Source: Sabulitectum sp964571965
Lineage (GTDB): Bacteria > Fermentibacterota > Fermentibacteria > Fermentibacterales > JCC-6
Reading direction: 5' to 3'
Assembly: GCA_964571965.1 (NCBI GenBank)
Contig: CAZNFQ010000071.1
Location: forward strand, 1 to 11,494
Length of the DNA stretch: 11,494 bases
Shown here: positions 6,240-11,494 of the stretch, in pieces
Layout of the letters: each line of letters begins with the position of its first letter
How positions within the stretch are numbered: position 1 is the stretch's first letter
The notes under the pieces: generated by a model
Told to the model about the DNA's origin: nothing
Database searches by the model: none
Seen by the model: the letters and a program-made list of their open reading frames with translations, nothing else
Position numbers and translations under genes: made by a program

Positions 6240-7883
6240 TTACCAGGCCACCGCCGCAAACGCCAGAAAACCGGCGAGGAAGAAAACCAGCACCGTTCTA
6301 AGCTGCGGGGCAAGGGCTTTTACCTTTACTGAAAGAGCTTTTCCCCGGCTTGTGGTTACAAGGCCGAAGGCGGCGGTACCCAGAATAACCGAGGGCATCA
6401 CTTTGAGTATGCCTGCCCATGAAAACAGCCGGGGTGCTGTTATGAGGGCACTTCCGTAGAGCATTCCGTGCAGGAACCCGGCGATCTGCCTTCCGAAGAT
6501 GCCGGTTGCGGTGCAGGCAAGGGCCAATGTTACCACCGTGGCTGTCTCCAGCGTTCCAGGGAGTTTCTCCCCTTCGGCTCCTTCAGTGTTCGGCTCCGGC
6601 ATGAATATTCTGCCGAGCTTTATGAAACTTGCAATGGTAAGGACACTTGTTATCCACAGCAGGGGATAGGCAGGGGAGCCTTTCATGCCCATGGTTATGA
6701 ACGCCTTGCTGGCGAAACCGTTAAAGGGCGGTATGCCTGTGATGGCCAGTGCCCCCACGAAGAAGGCTGCTGCGAAAACGGGCATTTTTCTTCCCAGGCC
6801 CTTTATCTGGTAGAGGTTCCTCTTGCCTGTATAGCTCACAGCGGCACCGGCGGTGAGGAAGAGAAGGCTCTTGAAGAGGGCGTGGTTCAGTGCGTGGAAG
6901 AACGAGGCGGTAAGGGCTATGGAGGAACCTGCTCCGAACACCGCAAGTATGTAGCCAAGCTGGGAAATGGAGTGGTATGCCAGAAGGCGTTTCACGTCGC
7001 TCTGCGCCAGGGCGCTTACAACCGCTGTCAGTGCTGTTATGGCACCTATCCACATAAGAAGCCCGAAGAGATATTCTCCCCCGAACTGGAGAATTATTCT
7101 GACCATGGCAAAGAAGGACACCTTTATCATGGCCCCGGACAGAATTGCGGAAATGGGATGGGGAGCGTATGCATGGGCTTCGGGCAGCCATGTGTGGAAG
7201 GGTATGAAGGCTGTTCTTACCCCTATTCCAACGCACAGACATGCCAGGGCAAGATGCATCACAGGGGTGTTGGCCGCTCCGCCCATGCTCTGGAGGGCGT
7301 CTGCCACCTGTGATATGGAAAGAACCCCTATGTCCCTGTAGATAAGGAATATGCCCAGCAGGAAGAAGAGTATTCCCGTGGTGCTTAAAAGCAGGTATTT
7401 CAGACTTGCCGCAAGGCCTGTGGCGGTGCCCTCATAAGCTATGAGCACATAAACCGCAACTGCGATTATCTCGAAGAAAACGAACATGGTGAAAAGGTCG
7501 CCTGTTATGGCCACGCCGAACATTCCCGTTACCATCATCATGAGGAAGAAAAAGAATCCGGACCCGTACCTGCCGCTGCCCAGGGAGAACAGGGCCACCG
7601 CAAGGGCTATTGCGCACGTGAGGGCCGCGGATATCCATGCGGTCCCGTCCATGAAAAGGGCTATTCCGTAGGGCTCCGGCCAGCCGCCCAGGGAATAGTG
7701 CAGTGTCTCTCCCGCCATTACGGGACCTGAAAGCCCGGCAAGGATCACTGCTGGAATGATCAGGGAAGACGCCGCCAGAACGCAGAGGAGTTTTTCCAGG
7801 GGCTTGAGCACCTTGCCGGCAAGGGCCGCCGAAGCACCGAGAAGGGGAGAGAGCAGGACCCAGATCAGCATGTTCTCAGTCAT
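6240..7883 (-). CDS. mrpD: Cation/proton antiporter subunit MrpD/MbhH-like (proton-conducting transporter family)
   Basis: A 547-residue polytopic membrane protein of the NuoL/M/N-MrpA/D family (proton-conducting membrane transporter domain, about 120-400). It is the ion-translocating subunit. Visible hallmarks are the TM5 glutamate in FVFFEII (E138), PFHTWLPEAHAYAP (228-241), SGAMIKVSFFAMVRI with K254, and AYHSISQLGYI with H304. The position usually held by the TM7 lysine appears to be R223 (GVRTAFIPFH). The ATG at 7883 overlaps the end of the mrpC gene by eight bases; the upstream extension to 7961 lies inside mrpC and is rejected. It is the last gene of the operon. No hydrogenase or other redox module follows: after 36 bases comes the convergent epimerase. 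MrpD is favoured over NuoM or HyfF-type proteins because of the neighbours. Confidence 0.9.
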   Translation of the reverse strand: MTENMLIWVLLSPLLGASAALAGKVLKPLEKLLCVLAASSLIIPAVILAGLSGPVMAGETLHYSLGGWPEPYGIALFMDGTAWISAALTCAIALAVALFSLGSGRYGSGFFFFLMMMVTGMFGVAITGDLFTMFVFFEIIAVAVYVLIAYEGTATGLAASLKYLLLSTTGILFFLLGIFLIYRDIGVLSISQVADALQSMGGAANTPVMHLALACLCVGIGVRTAFIPFHTWLPEAHAYAPHPISAILSGAMIKVSFFAMVRIILQFGGEYLFGLLMWIGAITALTAVVSALAQSDVKRLLAYHSISQLGYILAVFGAGSSIALTASFFHALNHALFKSLLFLTAGAAVSYTGKRNLYQIKGLGRKMPVFAAAFFVGALAITGIPPFNGFASKAFITMGMKGSPAYPLLWITSVLTIASFIKLGRIFMPEPNTEGAEGEKLPGTLETATVVTLALACTATGIFGRQIAGFLHGMLYGSALITAPRLFSWAGILKVMPSVILGTAAFGLVTTSRGKALSVKVKALAPQLRTVLVFFLAGFLAFAAVAW

Positions 7884-8214
7884 GGAGTTCCCATGCCCTT
7901 CGCTCCACCTCGCGCATGTCCAGTGTGTGGAACTTAAGGTAGAGGCGGTACACGAGAACAAGTGCCAGAGCCATTACGCATACCCCCACCACTATTGCCG
8001 TGAGCATGAGGGCCTGGGGCAGGGGATCCACCATTGCTTCCCCGGTTCCCTCTATGGGAGCGGTTTTACCGGACAGGGAGCCGTAGTGGATGAAAAGAAG
8101 GATTATGGCGCTGTTGGCGATGCTGAGCCCCATTACCTTCTTTACCATGTTGGACTTGTTCATTACCCCCCAGAGTCCAACCAGGAAGATCGCGCCTATG
8201 AGCAGCCAGGCCAT
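7876..8214 (-). CDS. mrpC: Cation/proton antiporter subunit MrpC/MbhG-like (NuoK-like)
   Basis: A 112-residue protein with three predicted membrane helices (about 2-18, 27-44 and 68-92). The family signature VDPLPQALMLTAIVVG is at 62-77, characteristic of MnhC/MrpC and related NuoK-like subunits. It forms part of the membrane arm that couples Na+ or K+ and H+ movement. The ATG at 8214 overlaps the stop of mrpB as TAATG, and its own stop overlaps mrpD, so translation is coupled on both sides. Length is typical for the family. Confidence 0.92.
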   Translation of the reverse strand: MAWLLIGAIFLVGLWGVMNKSNMVKKVMGLSIANSAIILLFIHYGSLSGKTAPIEGTGEAMVDPLPQALMLTAIVVGVCVMALALVLVYRLYLKFHTLDMREVERRAWELHD

Positions 8215-8633
8215 TATTCGTTCCTGAACAGGCGGAGGCAGATCAGGCTGACGCCCGAGCCCACCTCTATTCCTATGATGAGGTTAAGAATGAGGACCAT
8301 TCCCACCCGGGGAACGGCGCTTGCCTGAACCAGTGCCATGGGATTACCGAGGAAACCGCGCCCGGTGACCATTCCCGCTGTACCTGCGGCAATGAAGGCC
8401 AGGAATGCTATGATCTCCACTTTCGTCAGTGATGAGACGGGAAACAGCGACTCGGTTGCCTTCACCCCCTGGGCCACCACAAGCAGTATTACACCGGAAG
8501 CCATCACAACCCCGCCCTGGAAACCGCCGCCCGGGGAAGTATGGCCATAGGCAAGCAGGTAGAACCCGAAAAGCAGCATGAATGGGGCAAGCTTCCGCGA
8601 GATCAGATCAAGTATCGAGGTTTTCTTCTTCAT
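8214..8633 (-). CDS. mrpB: Cation/proton antiporter subunit MrpB/MbhF-like (MnhB domain)
   Basis: A 139-residue membrane protein with the MnhB family signature GHTSPGGGFQGGVV (30-43) and four hydrophobic segments. Two starts are possible: ATG at 8639 and ATG at 8633. The second is chosen because GGGGA abuts the first but lies six bases from the second. The start lies inside the end of the upstream MbhE-like gene (26-base overlap). A further in-frame extension to 8684 lies wholly within that gene and is unlikely to be used. Confidence 0.9.
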   Translation of the reverse strand: MKKKTSILDLISRKLAPFMLLFGFYLLAYGHTSPGGGFQGGVVMASGVILLVVAQGVKATESLFPVSSLTKVEIIAFLAFIAAGTAGMVTGRGFLGNPMALVQASAVPRVGMVLILNLIIGIEVGSGVSLICLRLFRNE

Positions 8634-8907
8634 CGTCATTCCCCAGGGTTGGTACAAGGAAAAAAAGCACTCCTGAAACCGCAACGAGAAGCACCACGGT
8701 TTCTCCCAGTGTGTCGAAGGCCCTGTAGCCCAGGTAAATACCTGTAACCAGGTTCAACGCTCCGGTTTCCTCTTTGCAGTTTTCCACCATGTAGTCACGG
8801 ATCCGGGAGGAGGTTTCGTGCCCGCCGCCGAGAACCTGAAAGAGGAATGCCGCGGTGAGCAGAAGCACCACGGCTTCAGCTGCGGCCAGTAGCCGGCGTG
8901 ACTTCAT
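8608..8907 (-). CDS. MbhE-like antiporter subunit (MrpA C-terminal-end equivalent)
   Basis: A 99-residue protein with membrane helices at about 7-27 and 70-88. The conserved stretch NLVTGIYLGYRAFDTLGETV (52-71) marks the MbhE-like domain, which in MrpA of Bacillus-type antiporters forms the extreme C-terminus and in membrane-bound hydrogenases is a separate subunit. The ATG at 8907 was chosen over one at 8943 because AAGGGA lies six bases upstream and the codon forms an ATGA overlap with the preceding gene. The C-terminus is acidic (DDEEENLD, 91-98) where it overlaps mrpB. Confidence 0.85.
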   Translation of the reverse strand: MKSRRLLAAAEAVVLLLTAAFLFQVLGGGHETSSRIRDYMVENCKEETGALNLVTGIYLGYRAFDTLGETVVLLVAVSGVLFFLVPTLGNDDEEENLDT

Positions 8908-9137
8908 GTGCGGTCCCTTCTTCCGGTTCTGTACACTATCCATATGAGTATCACCGTTCCCACTCCCGTTCCCACGGCGGCTTCTGTCAGGGCCACGTCC
9001 GGGGCATGCAGAAGGAAGAACACAAGGCAGCTGAGAAGGCTGAACACCCCGAGGACCAGCACCGCTGCAAGCATGTCCTTTATCTGCAGTGCTATTATGG
9101 AAACCACCACCATTATGAACAGCAGCACCTCAACCAT
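8904..9137 (-). CDS. MbhD-like antiporter subunit (DUF4040, MrpA C-terminal-domain equivalent)
   Basis: A 77-residue protein with three helices (about 3-18, 22-43 and 50-69) and the DUF4040 signature APDVALTEAAVGTG (45-58). In classical Mrp systems this domain is fused to the large NuoL-like MrpA; here it is free-standing, as in archaeal-type Mbh modules. The ATG at 9137 overlaps the mrpG stop by eight bases and has AAGGGAG seven bases upstream. Confidence 0.88.
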   Translation of the reverse strand: MVEVLLFIMVVVSIIALQIKDMLAAVLVLGVFSLLSCLVFFLLHAPDVALTEAAVGTGVGTVILIWIVYRTGRRDRT

Positions 9138-9456
9138 TGGACGGCTCCCTTTTCCGTGGAGGGGAGATCCTCCGCCATGCCGTTACACCGTTCTTCCAGG
9201 CGAAACGGGCGATTATGTGTGCCGATATGGGACTGGTAACGAAAAAGAAAAGGGTTATTGCAAGCAGTCTGCCGAACATGGGACCCCATCCGGTGACGAA
9301 CATGCACCCGAAAAGGAACGAGAGAACCGATGTGGTGCTGCAGGTGGAGGACGCCTGAAGCCTGGTGTATGCGTCGGGGAAGAGGAGAACACCGATGTTG
9401 CCCATTATGCTGAAGATCACCCCCAGGCCGAAGAACACCCCTGCAGCGATGTTCAC
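9130..9456 (-). CDS. mrpG: Cation/proton antiporter subunit MrpG/MbhC-like
   Basis: A 108-residue protein with three hydrophobic segments (about 3-26, 43-58 and 62-83). The MnhG family pattern GVLLFPDAYTRLQASS (22-37) corresponds to the common G-x-hydrophobic-PD-x-Y-x-R-x-x-A-x motif. It starts with GTG at 9456, which forms a GTGA overlap with the mrpF stop; GGGGGAG lies two to three bases ahead. The basic tail (about 95-104, RRISPPRKRE) is likely cytoplasmic. Confidence 0.88.
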   Translation of the reverse strand: MNIAAGVFFGLGVIFSIMGNIGVLLFPDAYTRLQASSTCSTTSVLSFLFGCMFVTGWGPMFGRLLAITLFFFVTSPISAHIIARFAWKNGVTAWRRISPPRKREPSNG

Positions 9457-9719
9457 AGCTCCCCCTTCCTGCCGGAGAAGTACCTGGCCATGACGAGAAT
9501 GCCCAGGAACCCGAAGATGTCATACACCAGTGCCACATCCAGATAGACTGAGCGTTCCATGGATACCGAAATGGTTACCAGAAGAGCCAGCGTCTGGGCG
9601 GCCACCATGTTCAGACCTATCATCCTGTCCGCGACGGTGGGACCGATAACCACCCTTATCATGCTGAACACCAGGGAAACCACCAGAAACCTGATAACCC
9701 ATACGAGCATCACAGCCAT
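9453..9719 (-). CDS. mrpF: Cation/proton antiporter subunit MrpF/MbhB-like
   Basis: An 88-residue protein with three membrane helices and the MnhF signatures GPTVADRMIGLN (26-37) and YLDVALVYDIFGFLG (59-73). The start at 9719 overlaps the end of mrpE by ten bases. An alternative ATG at 9710 is three codons downstream (AAGG ten bases ahead), while the first ATG has AAGG only one base away, so the exact start is undecided. Its stop overlaps mrpG by four bases. Confidence 0.9.
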   Translation of the reverse strand: MAVMLVWVIRFLVVSLVFSMIRVVIGPTVADRMIGLNMVAAQTLALLVTISVSMERSVYLDVALVYDIFGFLGILVMARYFSGRKGEL

Positions 9720-10222
9720 ACCTTCTTCAGAAGCTTTTCGTGGGCTCCCTTGATGAGCCTGCCGGCATATCGTGAATGGGTCGTTCTGGCGTCCAGCCAG
9801 TGCACCACCAGATGGTCATCGTCCAGGTCCAGCGTGATGGTGCCCGGTGTAAGGGTAATTGAGCTGGCCAGGGCAACCCTGGCAATGTCGGTTTTCAGGC
9901 GGGTTCGGAAGTGCACGATTCCCGGGTTTATGTTCCCGCGGACTATCTGCCAGAGAACCCTGAAACTGGCCACGTACATGTTGAATATCAGTACCCCGGC
10001 GAAGATAAGGAGATAATGCAGCCTGGGCAGGTGTGCCCTGAGTTCCGCTTCGGATTCGTCGATGAATATGGAATAGGTGACAGCGGAAACCGTGAGGCTT
10101 GAAAGTATACCCGCAATGATCGAACCGGGATCCAGCGACCATGTGAACAGAAGCCATCCGGCAAAGAGAGTGAAGAAGGTTATGAGAAATCTTACCAGCG
10201 CCCAGCGGGATCTGAGGTTCAT
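9710..10222 (-). CDS. mrpE: Cation/proton antiporter subunit MrpE/MbhA-like
   Basis: A 170-residue protein with hydrophobic segments at about 9-29, 33-51 and 68-95, then a soluble C-terminal domain. The MnhE signature SITLTPGTITLD (121-132) and VHWLD (140-144) are clear. The start ATG overlaps the stop of the EIIA-like gene as TAATG with only a weak ribosome binding site, so its translation probably depends on ribosomes finishing the upstream gene. It is the first membrane gene of the antiporter module. Confidence 0.9.
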   Translation of the reverse strand: MNLRSRWALVRFLITFFTLFAGWLLFTWSLDPGSIIAGILSSLTVSAVTYSIFIDESEAELRAHLPRLHYLLIFAGVLIFNMYVASFRVLWQIVRGNINPGIVHFRTRLKTDIARVALASSITLTPGTITLDLDDDHLVVHWLDARTTHSRYAGRLIKGAHEKLLKKVWL

Positions 10223-10686
10223 TACCGGTTTTCTCTGCTTCTGAATGCTTCCAGCACTTCCCCGGGAGATCCCGCTTTCAGAAGGCTTTTGCAGAAGCTT
10301 TCATCATGAAGGTATCGGGCAAGCTTGCTCAGTATCCGCAGGTGGAGGTTGGGGTTGCCTTCGATCCCCACCAGCAGGAAGAAGAGAGACACAGGCTGGT
10401 TGTCCACGGAATCGAACTTTACCCCCTCTGTCTTCCGCCCGAAGGCCATTCGGGTGTTTTTCACACGGGAGGTCATGCAGTGGGGAATGGCAATTCCATT
10501 CCCTATTCCGGTGCTGCTCAGCTTTTCCCTCTCCATTATGGCCCGGTAAAGGCTGTGTGCATCATCGATGTCTTCACCGCGGGATATGACCTCCACCAGT
10601 TCCCGGATTATCTCCGGTTTTTTCTTTCCCGCAAGGTCCAGTTCGATGCATTCAGGACACAGAAGTTCGCTCAGGTCAATGGCCAT
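10222..10686 (-). CDS. PTS EIIA-like (PtsN/fructose-type) phosphocarrier domain protein
   Basis: A 154-residue single-domain protein of the PTS EIIA type 2 family. The phosphorylatable histidine lies in GIAIPHCMTS (H69), and the downstream strand PVSLFFLLVG leads to GNPNLHLRILSKLARYL, as in EIIA-Ntr/EIIA-Fru. EIIA-Ntr proteins in enterobacteria regulate potassium transport through protein contacts, so a regulatory role on the adjoining antiporter is plausible. No EI, HPr or sugar EIIB/EIIC gene lies nearby. Start choice: two consecutive ATG codons (10689 and 10686); the second is preferred because GAGGAGG is one base from the first but four from the second. The preceding PII-like gene overlaps it by one base (or four with the first ATG). 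Confidence 0.87.
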   Translation of the reverse strand: MAIDLSELLCPECIELDLAGKKKPEIIRELVEVISRGEDIDDAHSLYRAIMEREKLSSTGIGNGIAIPHCMTSRVKNTRMAFGRKTEGVKFDSVDNQPVSLFFLLVGIEGNPNLHLRILSKLARYLHDESFCKSLLKAGSPGEVLEAFRSRENR

Positions 10687-11024
10687 CATTCCTCCTCAGC
10701 CAGTCCCACAGCCCAGTCCACCGGTACTGTGAAGAGTATGCCGGTTCCGGGACCGTTCAGGTCTCCGCAGATCTCGTTCAGGAGTTTGTGCAGTTTCGGG
10801 ATGAGACTTTCGTCCCGAACCACGGAAAAGATAGTTTTGTTGTAGGGCTTGTTGCCCTTCATGAACTTTTTGAAGCCCGCGAACAGTGGGATCTCGAATG
10901 TGAGAAAACGGCCCATTCCTTCGGAATCGAGTATGGTGCCGCCCTTTACTCCCACTTCTGCATAGGCCTCCAGTACACGCTCGAGCAGTTCCTCATTGTT
11001 CAGAACGAAGATCATGAGTTTCAC
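10686..11024 (-). CDS. PII-like (GlnB-superfamily) signalling protein
   Basis: A 112-residue protein whose N-terminal half follows the PII pattern: KLMIFVLNNEELLERVLEAY and GVKGGTILDSEGMGR (25-39), equivalent to the region before the T-loop. The T-loop region (40-62) has similar length but lacks the tyrosine/RGAEY motif that is uridylylated in GlnB. The B-loop TGKIGDGK is replaced by a Gly/Pro-rich NGPGTG (90-95). It is therefore a divergent PII-like protein, probably trimeric and possibly nucleotide-binding, rather than a classical nitrogen regulator. The GTG at 11024 is preferred to an in-frame ATG at 11066: AAGGGA lies eight bases upstream, and the protein then begins at the first strand. 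It is the first gene of the antiporter operon. Confidence 0.78.
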   Translation of the reverse strand: MKLMIFVLNNEELLERVLEAYAEVGVKGGTILDSEGMGRFLTFEIPLFAGFKKFMKGNKPYNKTIFSVVRDESLIPKLHKLLNEICGDLNGPGTGILFTVPVDWAVGLAEEE

Positions 11025-11073
11025 TGAAGCCGTCCCTTCAGGGGTACCCGGGAGAACGGGTACCAACGGTTGG
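11022..11073 (-). promoter_or_regulatory. Structured leader with stacked hairpins over the operon's first start codon
   Basis: On the minus strand, CTGAAG-N6-CTTCAG (11041-11036 and 11029-11024) forms a perfect six-pair stem. Its left arm and loop contain the GAAGGGA ribosome binding site and its right arm ends on the G of the GTG start. One base upstream is a perfect eight-pair stem GGTACCCG-N6-CGGGTACC (11064-11057 and 11050-11043). A palindrome CCAACGGTTGG (11073-11063) overlaps that stem's outer edge by two bases. CCC of the upstream hairpin's right arm could alternatively pair with the GGG of the ribosome binding site, so two exclusive folds are possible. Confidence 0.5.
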
Positions 11074-11106
11074 AGTCAGACGGTGCCCTTTCCGGATCAC
11101 ACAGGG

Positions 11107-11135
11107 AACATAGCAACCTGATGGTTTTCAATCAA
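11107..11135 (-). promoter_or_regulatory. Candidate promoter of the antiporter operon
   Basis: On the minus strand TTGATT (11135-11130, four of six matches to TTGACA) is followed after exactly 17 bases by TATGTT (11112-11107, four of six matches to TATAAT). Transcription would begin near 11100, giving a leader of about 75 bases that contains the hairpins at 11022-11073. Confidence 0.4.
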
Positions 11136-11183
11136 TCTGAGCCCTTCACCTGCAGGCAGACATCCGCCGGGCCTTCCCGTTCT

Positions 11184-11494
11184 TCAGTTTCCCGTTATCT
11201 GGAAATCCCTTATGCGCATGAAGAACTGGGTGTAGTTCTGTATGTCGTTATGGGTTGCGTTATCTACAACGGCAACGTGGACGATGTCCGGGGTGAACGC
11301 GTCTATAAGGGCCTGTGTGGATTCCCGGGGTATTACCTCGTCGTTTTCCGCAATGACTATCAGGGTTGGAGCGGTTACTTCAGCTGCTGCTTCCGCAGAG
11401 TTGTACCGGTCCTTCATTATGAGTTTCACCGGGAAAACAGGGTACATTCTCTGACCCACCCCGGCAAGACAGTCGAAGGGGGTTACCAGGATGA
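11184..11494 (-). CDS. Alpha/beta hydrolase, C-terminal part (cut by window edge)
   Basis: The last 102 residues of a serine-hydrolase-fold protein; the start and the nucleophile lie beyond the right edge. The fragment begins ILVTPFDCLAGVG, then YPVFPVKLIMKDRYNS, a typical lid/cap-end sequence of S33-type or YfhR-like alpha/beta hydrolases. The catalytic acid is probably D51 of the fragment in AENDEVIP, and the catalytic histidine H81 in NATHND. An internal GTG at 11459 is not the start, since the family sequence continues through it. It lies about 160 bases upstream of the antiporter operon on the same strand, with no clear terminator between. The substrate cannot be inferred. Confidence 0.8.
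   Translation of the reverse strand, partial: ILVTPFDCLAGVGQRMYPVFPVKLIMKDRYNSAEAAAEVTAPTLIVIAENDEVIPRESTQALIDAFTPDIVHVAVVDNATHNDIQNYTQFFMRIRDFQITGN

Noticed and set aside
6468..7313. Long plus-strand open frame (281 codons) opposite mrpD
   Set aside because: It is antisense to a well-supported transporter gene, its translation is rich in Cys, Gly and His without any domain, and it has no convincing ribosome binding site; it mirrors codon bias of the real gene.
11025..11066. Earlier ATG start for the PII-like protein (14 extra residues)
   Set aside because: The extra residues are encoded by the hairpin region, have no PII counterpart and lack a good ribosome binding site; GTG at 11024 has AAGGGA at proper distance.

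Overview
This window reads like the chromosome of a Gram-negative-type bacterium with moderately high GC. It has dense bacterial operons, Shine-Dalgarno sequences of the GGAGG/AAGGGA type, several GTG starts and probably one TTG start. It also carries Sec-exported proteins and a multi-subunit cation/proton antiporter typical of anaerobes and extremophiles. The sequence does not allow a genus call. The exported proteins, two sharing a C-terminal motif, are reminiscent of poorly sampled FCB-like or candidate phyla, but that is only an impression. No RNA genes, insertion sequences or CRISPR arrays were seen.

Layout. (1) Positions 1-2006, minus strand: the N-terminal part of an NCS2/AzgA-type purine permease, cut by the window edge, preceded by a radical SAM protein with an N-terminal B12-binding-like domain. 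(2) Positions 2336-4846, minus strand: a cassette of exported or membrane proteins. It contains a hidden 45-residue membrane microprotein with a TTG start, overlapped ATGA-style by a low-complexity exported protein. A strong terminator follows, then a concanavalin/LamG-like secreted protein and a beta-propeller-like secreted protein; these last two share a C-terminal motif. (3) Positions 4847-5255: a divergent intergenic region. (4) Positions 5256-6203, plus strand: a UDP-sugar 4-epimerase-like SDR enzyme. (5) Positions 6240-11024, minus strand: a ten-gene operon whose genes all overlap or abut. It reads PII-like protein, PTS EIIA-like protein, then MrpE, MrpF, MrpG, a DUF4040/MbhD-like subunit, an MbhE-like subunit, MrpB, MrpC and MrpD. 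(6) Positions 11184-11494, minus strand: the C-terminal end of an alpha/beta hydrolase.

The most interesting unit is the antiporter operon. Its membrane genes follow the mbhA-H order of membrane-bound hydrogenase antiporter modules, yet no hydrogenase genes follow and no NuoL-like MrpA N-terminal subunit is present. Two cytosolic signalling proteins, one of a nucleotide-binding PII-like fold and one carrying the EIIA phospho-histidine motif, are translationally coupled at its front. A leader with two nearly abutting hairpins, one of them covering the first ribosome binding site and start codon, precedes it. My inference is an energy- or metabolite-gated Na+(K+)/H+ antiporter regulated by a PII-EIIA pair.
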